A DNA stretch of 64,000 nt, taken from positions 14,022,183-14,086,182 of the forward strand of contig OZ038468.1 in NCBI GenBank assembly GCA_964036295.1, read 5' to 3'. Shown here one piece after another: positions 11,440 to 24,700 of the stretch (position 1 is its first letter; each line of letters starts with the position of its first letter). The notes below the pieces were generated by a model. The model was not told where the DNA came from. It made no database searches and was given only the letters and a program-made list of their open reading frames with translations. Source of the stretch: Plumapathes pennacea. Taxonomy: Eukaryota > Cnidaria > Anthozoa > Antipatharia > Myriopathidae. Position numbers and translations under genes: made by a program.

Positions 11440-12035
11440 TATAGGACAAAAATGTATTGCAAAAGTCTTGTTATAGTCCCACAAACGTTTCCTAAAAGTT
11501 TTAGGAGTTTTAATTTTTTTGCCAAAATTAACTGATTTTGAAGGTTTTTGGCATGCAGTGTATGATCATATATAGAGAGGATAGTGAATAATAAGAGCAA
11601 ATCATCACCCAACAATAAAATTCAACTTTTCAAACAAAAGAACACAAATTGATGCGTAGGTTTTCTTGCTATATTTTCTTATAAACGGCTGAAGAAAAAT
11701 AAGGCAAATGCATGTATTGCAAAAGTCTCATTATAGTCCCATGAAGGTCTCATGAAAGTTTTAAGAGTTTTAATAATTTTGTCAAAATCGGCTATTTTTG
11801 ACAAAAGGCATGGGCTATAGCCTTACCATTTTTTTTTCTTTTTTTGAAAATTGGCCATTTTTGGCCAAGTCTTAAAATCAAAGTATGGTCTCGGCCTAAT
11901 CTCAGAATTGCATGAAACTCTCAGGACATGTTCCTGTACATGTTTTTGATCTTATATAGAGCGGATGGTAAATAATAAGAGCAAGTCATTGCCTAAGAAT
12001 TCACCCTTTTCAAACAAAAGTGCACAAATTGGTAC
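11440..12035. repeat. Diverged dispersed relatives of the 334-bp satellite monomer
   Basis: Monomer landmarks occur in order: TGTATTGCAAAAGTCTTGTT, ATAGTCCC, AAAGTTTTAGGAGTTTTAAT, then again ATGTATTGCAAAAGTCTCAT, TCAAAATCGGC, GGGCTATAGCCTTA, TTGGCC, CTCAGAATTGCATGAAACT and GTTCCTG. That is about two strongly diverged copies, more than 3.6 kb outside the array and apparently in an intron. Confidence 0.7.
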
Positions 12036-12284
12036 GAGGGGAGGCACGAGTTTTAGAACCCGGCTTATAAAATGCCAATATTATTTTCTTTATTCCAGCC
12101 TTTAGTGCCGACTTTTTATAATACAAGAAAAAAAACAAATATATATATACCCTTTTTTATACTTGAGGTTTGCAAGATGTCAACTCGAAAAGTCATTTGT
12201 TATTTTCTCTTGTTATTCAAAATAAAATACACTGTAATATAAAGTGATGAAAGAAGCGTTAATATTTTCCGATCTTTATTTCAG

Positions 12285-12365
12285 GTCCATCCGCCAGTGA
12301 AGCCACTCGCTCAGTCCTCCAACAGCGCATCCACAACATCACGGCATCCCCTCCCCTTCCCCCCG
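12285..12365 (+). CDS. Candidate coding exon 2, unknown gene
   Basis: An 81-nt segment between TTTATTTCAG and the donor gtgagt. Following exon 1 in phase 1 it reads GPSASEATRSVLQQRIHNIT and then a proline-rich end. The phase-0 frame is also open. The composition is unlike the surrounding AT-rich DNA. Unrecognised. Confidence 0.35.
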
Positions 12366-12558
12366 GTGAGTCTGGGTACTAGACTGTGACGTAATTAGAG
12401 CATGCAAGAATCTTTTCACACCTTTCTCTTCTGTGAATCATTATTTCCATGTTGTTGTTGCCGAATGTCGAATTATTTGGTACGTTTTGCGTTCATTCCT
12501 GTTGTTTGTTTTGCCCAAAAGATGGTTATAGCTGACCAAAAGTGTTCTTTGAATTCAG

Positions 12559-12633
12559 GGCAAAGAAAAAGTGGCAGAATAGACGGGAACTGAGCGAAAC
12601 TGCCCCGTCAAGCTTCGAGACGAATTATGCCGG
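12559..12633 (+). CDS. Candidate coding exon 3, frame conflict with exon 2
   Basis: A 75-nt segment between GAATTCAG and gtaagt. Its only open frame enters in phase 2 (AKKKWQNRRELSETAPSSF), whereas exon 2 leaves in phase 1 (or 0). A weaker internal acceptor before CGAAACTGCC would keep phase 1. It could be an alternative exon, a different transcript, or noncoding. Confidence 0.25.
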
Positions 12634-14680
12634 GTAAGTTTCGAGTTTACTGCCTTCCCATTATAGGGTCAGAGTTTCATCTCAGTCAATACAGTACATA
12701 GTACACATTTAACCCAGCCAAACGACATTGTTAGCGACATTGAATGCGTTCCTTTGCACACAGAGCTCAACTGACGATCCGGATGAAACTGTTAAATGGA
12801 CTGCAGTGGACTGAAATGGACTGCAGTGGGCTACCATGGATAGTAAAAAGCAATGGTTCCTGCAAGGACACAAGCGCTAGACTACTGTAAAGTAGGGTTT
12901 ACTACTGTGATTAATTTGATGTAGATTTAATTATTGAGGCTGATCGATACCATGCATTTCCGTGCTGATAAAACTACCGACTTTATTTCTATCAACAAAT
13001 TGGATTTTTATTTTTCAAAACGAAGCTTCACGTCGTTCTTTAACTCCAAACAAATTTCCCATCTCCATAGCAGTTATTTTTATGATGCATGGAACCTACC
13101 AGTCTTGTCTATTTGTTATTACACGAGTCGAGGTGTTTTGATAACTTTTGGGGGTTCGCGTTTTTTCTCATATCAGAAGATTTGGTTTGATTTGGCTTAA
13201 ACGGGCATTTCTTTATTTAATTGCTGAGAAGTCAGTGCTTCAAGTATATGTTCTATCGAGGCACCTCGTTTCGTAGTTAGCCAAGCTTACTTTACATGAC
13301 TGCAAACAAGCCGTTACTGAAAAGAAGATATTTTCTACACGAACCGGCTTCAGTACATCGCGAAAGAACTCATATTTTTGTACTATTCAAATCAAATTAG
13401 CCATGTAAAACTGCAAACCCGCGAGATTCAAAGTCATTTTTGTGGCTAACACAAACATTCAGTTCAGTGCTACAGATTCTGACGGGGAATTTAAGTCGAA
13501 GAGTGGTTTATCAGAAAGTGTCCGTGGGGATTTTATCCCCTCTATTTAGCGAAGAACACGAAAATAGCAAGTTTTTCCAACAAATTAGAAATCAAGTTTC
13601 TTTCCAGTGTTGTTTTTGGTGTTGTTTTTTGTTTTTGCCAAAAACATTTTCCTCGGAGACCAACACGTGATATTCAACCTATTGTTTCTCGACAAAAAAA
13701 ATATATTCTTTTTATATCTTGAGTTCGGCGCAATCACAAATATTGAGCGCGAAATTTGAATGTACTATCCGATAATTTACGGTACACTAGAACTGCCCGC
13801 TTACAAGAATGTGTAAAATACAGAGTTTAACTGAACTAGAGTATCTGATTTCATATTCAAATGCAAGCTAAGCGGAGTGTTTGTTGTTGTTTTTTTGTTG
13901 TTTTTTGGTTTTTGTTTTTTTCTCATTCGAAACGGTTTCTCGCGTGGTTTCTTTATCGTGTCCAATTTTGCGTCAACGGCATTGCAGTCATTTTAGTATG
14001 CTTGATCTCTGCATGTAATGGGATGTGGTTGTTTCTTTCGAATCACTGAAAATTTAATTGCAAATTTCAAATGGAACTTTGCGATGCTGAAATAGGAACG
14101 AGAAAACAGGGTAATTTAATCTCGGCAAATTTCAAACGGAAATTTTTGTTCGAAATAGGAATTTTGCTCAAATGGTTAGTCGCAAATTTCAAATGAAACT
14201 TTTCGATGGTCAATTGCAACGTTGTTTTGTTGATTGCACAGATTTTCTTTACATTCTGACTTCGGGTTTTCAAGCTAAATATCAGCCATTTGAACAACTT
14301 GGTGCGAAACAAAAACTTCTATTCTACTTTTAAAATGTTCTAGTGATTCAACAACCATATCTCACATTGTGCGTGTTTATTAGAAGCAAAAGAATACCTT
14401 CCCTCTTTATTTCGAAAAGTATTTAGAATGGGAGGCTCTGAGAAACGTCCAATATTCTTGATTTGGCTGAAGACTTATGCCAACTTCAGGTGCCGACCTT
14501 TTCATGAACGGACGCAGTGCAAAAGATTATTTTGCCTCAAAACATTGTTGAAAATCCCAGTTTTTATCAAGCTTTTCCTTCGCGTTATCAACTTTCCGTT
14601 TCTCAGAGCCTCTCCTTCAATTTACTTTAACTACTAGGTTCGTGGGTGGGCTTTGAAGTAGTAATAGTAATAGTAGTTGT
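12634..14680. other. No gene seen
   Basis: AT-rich sequence with short open frames on both strands, none with a domain or splice support. A simple repeated phrase (GCAAATTTCAAATGGAAC and variants) recurs at about 14,060-14,200. Confidence 0.4.
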
Positions 14681-14681
14681 A

Positions 14682-14759
14682 AGAGTTTAGTAGTGCTCTT
14701 GTACTACTCATAGAACTAGTAGAGTTTAGTAGTGCTCTTGTACTACTCATAGAACTAGT
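14682..14759. repeat. 39-bp tandem repeat x 2
   Basis: Two identical copies of a unit beginning AGAGTTTAGTAGTGCTCTTG, preceded by a short AGT/TAG-rich stretch from 14,655. Confidence 0.8.
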
Positions 14760-14779
14760 ACAACTCTATTACACTCTTG

Positions 14780-15725
14780 CTGTTTCAAAGTCCGATCATT
14801 AACCTCATTAGGTAAGCAAAAAAATTGACCATAGTTGTAGCCATCCGCTAACCCCGACCAACCACCCCTAACGGATTTTTACTTACTTATATACATTCTG
14901 AATGTGACGTCAATAAAATTTGAAAAGCTTCATGGTCTTATGCCATCTTTAATTATAAAACAAGTTTTGCAGGTTATACTGCATATTACATATTCATGTA
15001 CATCATATCAAGTCTTCGCGCATTAAGCTAGAAGTCCTTCACTAAAAAGCTAAAGGCTACAAACATTTCAAAATACACCGACTGTACGCTTTTAGAGTCT
15101 TCGCAAAAGAAAACAGACACCGATTGCCTGCATCAGTTGCTCCGTGCAATACTCCCCGCCATATAAAGTTTAAAAAGCGCGCACCAAATGGACGATGTAT
15201 ACATGAGATGATGCATCCAATGCATCACAACTGAAAGTACATCATGCCTCAATAAAATTTGGTGCGGAATTGCTGTTCAATTCCCGCGGTTTTAATTTGC
15301 CAAATCTCTACCGAAAATGCAAACAGTCAATCTATTTCCCTCGACAGTGAAAGCAAATTAACTTGAGGCATGAGATAACTTTTACATGTGGCGCACCCAC
15401 AAACATTTGCTGCTTAGCCAAAGGGATCGCCTGATAAACCAGGATGGAGAAAGAGAAATGAGGACCGCTTGCAAATGGCAATGAACTAAATTTAACGTTG
15501 AAGAATAGTACTTGACATCGCGACATTCTACAACCGAGCGAAGATGAAAAATTGTGCGACGGAATCAAAACGACTTCCAATCCAAACGACAAAAGACACC
15601 GCGCAATTCTCTTTCAACTATCCCAACTTCACAAAACCATAAACTACACAGTTCTAACTCAGAAAATGCACAAACCTAAACTCTGCTACAGCTGAAAATT
15701 CGAAAAAAAAAAACACAAACTGGAC
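14780..15725. other. No gene seen; left boundary of the satellite array
   Basis: Two AATAAA hexamers (near 14,911 and 15,250) are present but no attached exon is evident. The minus-strand 86-codon frame at 15,332-15,592 has no recognisable domain. Confidence 0.35.
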
Positions 15726-15729
15726 AAAT

Positions 15730-18700
15730 CATTTTTCGACCATCTCAGAATCGCATGAAACTTTCAGGAAACGCTCCTGGGACTATGCCGATGGTTTCTC
15801 CATAGGTTAAGTAAACTTTTAACGCGCGCGACGTGAGATATTAGAGCAAATTACAGCAAATCATGCACTAATTAATTCATCACACCTTTCGAGTTCAGCT
15901 GCTATATCTCGCCAACGGATGAAGATAGATAAGGAAGATGTATTGCAAAAAGTCTTGTAATAGTCCAAAGAAGGTTTACTGAAAGTTTCAAGAGTTTTCA
16001 ATTTTTGGCCAAAATCGGCAAAAAACCCTGTGCTATAGCCTTAGTATTTTGTCAAAATTCCAACATTTTTCGACCATCTCAGAATCGCATGAAACTTTCA
16101 GGAAACGTTCCTGGGACTATGCGCACGGTTTTTGCATAGTTTTTGTAAACTTTTAGGTCGCGCGTCGTGAGAAAGTAGAGCAAATTACAGCAAATCATGC
16201 ACTAATTAATTCATCACACCTTTCGAGTTCAGCTGCTATATCTCGCCAACGGATGAAGATAGATAAGGAAGATGTATTGCAAAAAGTCTTGTAATAGTCC
16301 AAAGAAGGTTTCCTGAAAGTTTCAAGAGTTTTCAATTTTTGGCCAAAATCGGCAAAAAACCCTGTGCTAGCCTTAGTATTTTGTCAAAATTCCAACATTT
16401 TTCGACCATCTCAGAATCGCATGAAACTTTCAGGAAACGTTCCTGGGACTATGCGCACGGTTTTTGCATAGTTTTTGTAAACTTTTAGGTCGCGCGTCGT
16501 GAGAAATTAGAGCAAATTACAGCAAATCATGCACTAATTAATTCATCACACCTTTCGAGTTCAGCTGCTATATCTCGCCAACGGATGAAGATAGATAAGG
16601 AAGATGTATTGCAAAAAGTCTTGTAATAGTCCAAAGAAGGTTTCCTGAAAGTTTCAAGAGTTTTCAATTTTTGGCCAAAATCGGCAAAAAACCCTGTGCT
16701 ATAGCCTTAGTATTTTGTCAAAATTCCAACATTTTTCGACCATCTCAGAATCGCATGAAACTTTCAGGAAACGTTCCTGGGACTATGCGCACGGTTTTTG
16801 CATAGTTTCTGTAAACTTTTAGGCCGCGCGTCGTGAGAAAGTAGAGCAAATTACAGCAAATCATGCACTAATTAATTCATCACACCTTTCGAGTTCAGCT
16901 GCTATATCTCGCCAACGGATGAAGATAGATAAGGAAGATGTATTGCAAAAAGTCTTGTAATAGTCCAAAGAAGGTTTCCTGAAAGTTTCAAGAGTTTTCA
17001 ATTTTTGGCCAAAATCGGCAAAAAACCCTGTGCTATAGCCTTAGTATTTTGTCAAAATTCCAACATTTTTCGACCATCTCAGAATCGCATGAAACTTTCA
17101 GGAAACGTTCCTGGGACTATGCGCACGGTTTTTGCATAGTTTTTGTAAACTTTTAGGTCGCGCGCCGTGAGAAATTAGAGCAAATTACAGCAAATCATGC
17201 ACTAATTAATTCATCACACCTTTCGAGTTCAGCTGCTATATCTCGCCAACGGATGAAGATAGATAAGGAAGATGTATTGCAAAAAGTCTTGTAATAGTCC
17301 AAAGAAGGTTTCCTGAAAGTTTCAAGAGTTTTCAATTTTTGGCCAAAATCGGCAAAAAACCCTGTGCTATAGCCTTAGTATTTTGTCAAAATTCCAACAT
17401 TTTTCGACCATCTCAGAATCGCATGAAACTTTCAGGAAACGTTCCTGGGACTATGCGCACGGTTTTTGCATAGTTTTTGTAAACTTTTAGGCCGCGCGTC
17501 GTGAGAAAGTAGAGCAAATTACAACAAATCATGCACTAATTAATTCATCACACCTTTCGAGTTCAGCTGCTATATCTCGCCAACGGATGAAGATAGATAA
17601 GGAAGATGTATTGCAAAAAGTCTTGTAATAGTCCAAAGAAGGTTTCCTGAAAGTTTCAAGAGTTTTCAATTTTTGGCCAAAATCGGCAAAAAACCCTGTG
17701 CTATAGCCTTAGTATTTTGTCAAAATTCCAACATTTTTCGACCATCTCAGAATCGCATGAAACTTTCAGGAAACGTTCCTGGGACTATGCGCACGGTTTT
17801 TGCATAGTTTTTGTAAACTTTTAGGCCACGCGTCGTGAGAAATTAGAGCAAATTACAGCAAATCATGCACTAATTAATTCATCACACCTTTCGAGTTCAG
17901 CTGCTATATCTCGCCAACGGATGAAGATAGATAAGGAAGATGTATTGCAAAAAGTCTTGTAATAGTCCAAAGAAGGTTTCCTGAAAGTTTCAAGAGTTTT
18001 CAATTTTTGGCCAAAATCGGCAAAAAACCCTGTGCTATAGCCTTAGTATTTTGTCAAAATTCCAACATTTTTCGACCATCTCAGAATCGCATGAAACTTT
18101 CAGGAAACGTTCCTGGGACTATGCGCACGGTTTTTGCATAGTTTTTGTAAACTTTTAGGTCGCGCGTCGTGAGAAATTAGAGCAAATTACAGCAAATCAT
18201 GCACTAATTAATTCATCACACCTTTCGAGTTCAGCTGCTATATCTCGCCAACGGATGAAGATAGATAAGGAAGATGTATTGCAAAAAGTCTTGTAATAGT
18301 CCAAAGAAGGTTTCCTGAAAGTTTCAAGAGTTTTCAATTTTTGGCCAAAATCGGCAAAAAACCCTGTGCTATAGCCTTAGTATTTTGTCAAAATTCCAAC
18401 ATTTTTCGACCATCTCAGAATCGCATGAAACTTTCAGGAAACGTTCCTGGGACTATGCGCACGGTTTTTGCATAGTTTCTGTAAACTTTTAGGCCGCGCG
18501 TCGTGAGAAAGTAGAGCAAATTACAGCAAATCATGCACTAATTAATTCATCACACCTTTCGAGTTCAGCTGCTATATCTCGCCAACGGATGAAGATAGAT
18601 AAGGAAGATGTATTGCAAAAAGTCTTGTAATAGTCCAAAGAAGGTTTCCTGAAAGTTTCAAGAGTTTTCAATTTTTGGCCAAAATCGGCAAAAAACCCTG

Positions 18701-21700
18701 TGCTATAGCCTTAGTATTTTGTCAAAATTCCAACATTTTTCGACCATCTCAGAATCGCATGAAACTTTCAGGAAACGTTCCTGGGACTATGCGCACGGTT
18801 TTTGCATAGTTTTTGTAAACTTTTAGGTCGCGCGTCGTGAGAAATTAGAGCAAATTACAGCAAATCATGCACTAATTAATTCATCACACCTTTCGAGTTC
18901 AGCTGCTATATCTCGCCAACGGATGAAGATAGATAAGGAAGATGTATTGCAAAAAGTCTTGTAATAGTCCAAAGAAGGTTTCCTGAAAGTTTCAAGAGTT
19001 TTCAATTTTTGGCCAAAATCGGCAAAAAACCCTGTGCTATAGCCTTAGTATTTTGTCAAAATTCCAACATTTTTCGACCATCTCAGAATCGCATGAAACT
19101 TTCAGCAAACGTTCCTGGGACTATGCGCACGGTTTTTGCATAGTTTTTGTAAACTTTTAGGCCGCGCGTCGTGAGAAAGTAGAGAAAATTACAACAAATC
19201 ATGCACTAATTAATTCATCACACCTTTCGAGTTCAGCTGCTATATCTCGCCAACGGATGAAGATAGATAAGGAAGATGTATTGCAAAAAGTCTTGTAATA
19301 GTCCAAAGAAGGTTTCCTGAAAGTTTCAAGAGTTTTCAATTTTTGGCCAAAATCGGCAAAAAACCCTGTGCTATAGCCTTAGTATTTTGTCAAAATTCCA
19401 ACATTTTTCGACCATCTCAGAATCGCATGAAACTTTCAGGAAACGTTCCTGGGACTATGCGCACGGTTTTTGCATAGTTTCTGTAAACTTTTAGGCCGCG
19501 CGTCGTGAGAAAGTAGAGCAAATTACAGCAAATCATGCACTAATTAATTCATCACACCTTTCGAGTTCAGCTGCTATATCTCGCCAACGGATGAAGATAG
19601 ATAAGGAAGATGTATTGCAAAAAGTCTTGTAATAGTCCAAAGAAGGTTTCCTGAAAGTTTCAAGAGTTTTCAATTTTTGGCCAAAATCGGCAAAAAACCC
19701 TGTGCTATAGCCTTAGTATTTTGTCAAAATTCCAACATTTTTCGACCATCTCAGAATCGCATGAAACTTTCAGGAAACGTTCCTGGGACTATGCGCACGG
19801 TTTTTGCATAGTTTTTGTAAACTTTTAGGCCGCGCGTCGTGAGAAAGTAGAGAAAATTACAACAAATCATGCACTAATTAATTCATCACACCTTTGGAGT
19901 TCAGCTGCTATATCTCGCCAACGGATGAAGATAGATAAGGAAGATGTATTGCAAAAAGTCTTGTAATAGTCCAAAGAAGGTTTCCTGAAAGTTTCAAGAG
20001 TTTTCAATTTTTGGCCAAAATCGGCAAAAAACCCTGTGCTATAGCCTTAGTATTTTGTCAAAATTCCAACATTTTTCGACCATCTCAGAATCGCATGAAA
20101 CTTTCAGCAAACGTTCCTGGGACTATGCGCACGGTTTTTGCATAGTTTTTGTAAACTTTTAGGCCGCGCGTCGTGAGAAATTAGAGCAAATTACAGCAAA
20201 TCATGCACTAATTAATTCATCACACCTTTCGAGTTCAGCTGCTATATCTCGCCAACGGATGAAGATAGATAAGGAAGATGTATTGCAAAAAGTCTTGTAA
20301 TAGTCCAAAGAAGGTTTCCTGAAAGTTTCAAGAGTTTTCAATTTTTGGCCAAAATCGGCAAAAAACCCTGTGCTATAGCCTTAGTATTTTGTCAAAATTC
20401 CAACATTTTTCGACCATCTCAGAATCGCATGAAACTTTCAGGAAACGTTCCTGGGACTATGCGCACGGTTTTTGCATAGTTTCTGTAAACTTTTAGGCCG
20501 CGCGTCGTGAGAAAGTAGAGCAAATTACAGCAAATCATGCACTAATTAATTCATCACACCTTTCGAGTTCAGCTGCTATATCTCGCCAACGGATGAAGAT
20601 AGATAAGGAAGATGTATTGCAAAAAGTCTTGTAATAGTCCAAAGAAGGTTTCCTGAAAGTTTCAAGAGTTTTCAATTTTTGGCCAAAATCGGCAAAAAAC
20701 CCTGTGCTATAGCCTTAGTATTTTGTCAAAATTCCAACATTTTTCGACCATCTCAGAATCGCATGAAACTTTCAGGTAACGTTCCTGGGACTATGCGCAC
20801 GGTTTTTGCATAGTTTTTGTAAACTTTTAGGTCGCGCGTCGTGAGAAATTAGAGCAAATTACAGCAAATCATGCACTAATTAATTCATCACACCTTTCGA
20901 GTTCAGCTGCTATATCTCGCCAACGGATGAAGATAGATAAGGAAGATGTATTGCAAAAAGTCTTGTAATAGTCCAAAGAAGGTTTCCTGAAAGTTTCAAG
21001 AGTTTTCAATTTTTGGCCAAAATCGGCAAAAAACCCTGTGCTATAGCCTTAGTATTTTGTCAAAATTCCAACATTTTTCGACCATCTCAGAATCGCATGA
21101 AACTTTCAGCAAACGTTCCTGGGACTATGCGCACGGTTTTTGCATAGTTTTTGTAAACTTTTTGGCCGCGCGTCGTGAGAAAGTAGAGAAAATTACAACA
21201 AATCATGCACTAATTAATTCATCACACCTTTCGAGTTCAGCTGCTATATCTCGCCAACGGATGAAGATAGATAAGGAAGATGTATTGCAAAAAGTCTTGT
21301 AATAGTCCAAAGAAGGTTTCCTGAAAGTTTCAAGAGTTTTCAATTTTTGGCCAAAATCGGCAAAAAACCCTGTGCTATAGCCTTAGTATTTTGTCAAAAT
21401 TCCAACATTTTTCGACCATCTCAGAATCGCATGAAACTTTCAGGAAACGTTCCTGGGACTATGCGCACGGTTTTTGCATAGTTTTTGTAAACTTTTAGGC
21501 CACGCGTCGTGAGAAATTAGAGCAAATTACAGCAAATCATGCACTAATTAATTCATCACACCTTTCGAGTTCAGCTGCTATATCTCGCCAACGGATGAAG
21601 ATAGATAAGGAAGATGTATTGCAAAAAGTCTTGTAATAGTCCAAAGAAGGTTTCCTGAAAGTTTCAAGAGTTTTCAATTTTTGGCCAAAATCGGCAAAAA

Positions 21701-24700
21701 ACCCTGTGCTATAGCCTTAGTATTTTGTCAAAATTCCAACATTTTTCGACCATCTCAGAATCGCATGAAACTTTCAGGAAACGTTCCTGGGACTATGCGC
21801 ACGGTTTTTGCATAGTTTCTGTAAACTTTTAGGCCGCGCGTCGTGAGAAATTAGAGCAAATTACAGCAAATCATGCACTAATTAATTCATCACACCTTTC
21901 GAGTTCAGCTGCTATATCTCGCCAACGGATGAAGATAGATAAGGAAGATGTATTGCAAAAAGTCTTGTAATAGTCCAAAGAAGGTTTCCTGAAAGTTTCA
22001 AGAGTTTTCAATTTTTGGCCAAAATCGGCAAAAAACCCTGTGCTATAGCCTTAGTATTTTGTCAAAATTCCAACATTTTTCGACCATCTCAGAATCGCAT
22101 GAAACTTTCAGCAAACGTTCCTGGGACTATGCGCACGGTTTTTGCATAGTTTTTGTAAACTTTTAGGCCGCGCGTCGTGAGAAAGTAGAGAAAATTACAA
22201 CAAATCATGCACTAATTAATTCATCACACCTTTCGAGTTCAGCTGCTATATCTCGCCAACGGATGAAGATAGATAAGGAAGATGTATTGCAAAAAGTCTT
22301 GTAATAGTCCAAAGAAGGTTTCCTGAAAGTTTCAAGAGTTTTCAATTTTTGGCCAAAATCGGCAAAAAACCCTGTGCTATAGCCTTAGTATTTTGTCAAA
22401 ATTCCAACATTTTTCGACCATCTCAGAATCGCATGAAACTTTCAGGAAACGTTCCTGGGACTATGCGCACGGTTTTTGCATAGTTTTTGTAAACTTTTAG
22501 GTCGCGCGTCGTGAGAAATTAGAGCAAATTACAGCAAATCATGCACTAATTAATTCATCACACCTTTCGAGTTCAGCTGCTATATCTCGCCAACGGATGA
22601 AGATAGATAAGGAAGATGTATTGCAAAAAGTCTTGTAATAGTCCAAAGAAGGTTTCCTGAAAGTTTCAAGAGTTTTCAATTTTTGGCCAAAATCGGCAAA
22701 AAACCCTGTGCTATAGCCTTAGTATTTTGTCAAAATTCCAACATTTTTCGACCATCTCAGAATCGCATGAAACTTTCAGGAAACGTTCCTGGGACTATGC
22801 GCACGGTTTTTGCATAGTTTTTGTAAACTTTTAGGCCGCGCGTCGTGAGAAAGTAGAGCAAATTACAACAAATCATGCACTAATTAATTCATCACACCTT
22901 TGGAGTTCAGCTGCTATATCTCGCCAACGGATGAAGATAGATAAGGAAGATGTATTGCAAAAAGTCTTGTAATAGTCCAAAGAAGGTTTCCTGAAAGTTT
23001 CAAGAGTTTTCAATTTTTGGCCAAAATCGGCAAAAAACCCTGTGCTATAGCCTTAGTATTTTGTCAAAATTCCAACATTTTTCGACCATCTCAGAATCGC
23101 ATGAAACTTTCAGGAAACGTTCCTGGGACTATGCGCACGGTTTTTGCATAGTTTTTGTAAACTTTTAGGCCACGCGTCGTGAGAAATTAGAGCAAATTAC
23201 AGCAAATCATGCACTAATTAATTCATCACACCTTTCGAGTTCAGCTGCTATATCTCGCCAACGGATGAAGATAGATAAGGAAGATGTATTGCAAAAAGTC
23301 TTATAATAGTCCAAAGAAGGTTTCCTGAAAGTTTCAAGAGTTTTCAATTTTTGGCCAAAATCGGCAAAAAACCCTGTGCTATAGCCTTAGTATTTTGTCA
23401 AAATTCCAACATTTTTCGACCATCTCAGAATCGCATGAAACTTTCAGGAAACGTTCCTGGGACTATGCGCACGGTTTTTGCATAGTTTTTGTAAACTTTT
23501 AGGCCGCGCGTCGTGAGAAATTACAGCAAATTACAGCAAATCATGCACTAATTAATTCATCACACCTTTCGAGTTCAGCTGCTATATCTCGCCAACGGAT
23601 GAAGATAGATAAGGAAGATGTATTGCAAAAAGTCTTGTAATAGTCCAAAGAAGGTTTCCTGAAAGTTTCAAGAGTTTTCAATTTTTGGCCAAAATCGGCA
23701 AAAAACCCTGTGCTATAGCCTTAGTATTTTGTCAAAATTCCAACATTTTTCGACCATCTCAAAATCGCATGAAACTTTCAGGAAACGTTCCTGGGACTAT
23801 GCGCACGGTTTTTGCATAGTTTTTGTAAACTTTTAGGCCGCGCGTCGTGAGAAATTAGAGCAAATTACAGCAAATCATGCACTAATTAATTCATCACACC
23901 TTTCGAGTTCAGCTGCTATATCTCGCCAACGGATGAAGATAGATAAGGAAGATGTATTGCAAAAAGTCTTGTAATAGTCCAAAGAAGATTTCCTGAAAGT
24001 TTCAAGAGTTTTCAATTTTTGGCCAAAATCTGCAAAAAAACCCTGTGCTATAGCCTTAATATTTTGTCAAAATTCCAACATTTTTCGACCATCTCAGAAT
24101 CGCATGAAACTTTCAGGAAACGTTCCTGGGACTATGCGCACGGTTTTTGCATAGTTTTTGTAAACTTTTAGGCCGCGCGTCGTGAGAAATTAGAGCAAAT
24201 TACAGCAAATCATGCACTAATTAATTCATCACACCTTTCGAGTTCAGCTGCTATATCTCGCCAACGGATGAAGATAGATAAGGAAGATGTATTGCAAAAA
24301 GTCTTGTAATAGTCCAAAGAAGGTTTCCTGAAAGTTTCAAGAGTTTTCAATTTTTGGCCAAAATCGGCAAAAAACCCTGTGCTATAGCCTTAGTATTTTG
24401 TCAAAATTCCAACATTTTTCGACCATCTCAGAATCGCATGAAACTTTCAGGAAACGTTCCTGGGACTGTGCGCACGGTTTTTGAATAGTTTTTGTAAACT
24501 TTTAGGCCGCGCGTCGTGAGAAAGTAGAGCAAATTACAGCAAATCATGCACTAATTAATTCATCACACCTTTCGAGTTCAGCTGCTATATCTCGCCAACG
24601 GATGAAGATAGATAAGGAAGATGTATTGCAAAAAGTCTTGTAATAGTCCAAAGAAGGTTTCCTGAAAGTTTCAAGAGTTTTCAATTTTTGGCCAAAATCG

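Noticed and set aside
21057..21302. 81-codon open frame inside the satellite
   Set aside because: It exists only because of monomer variants at this copy; other copies have stops, and 334 bp is not a multiple of three.
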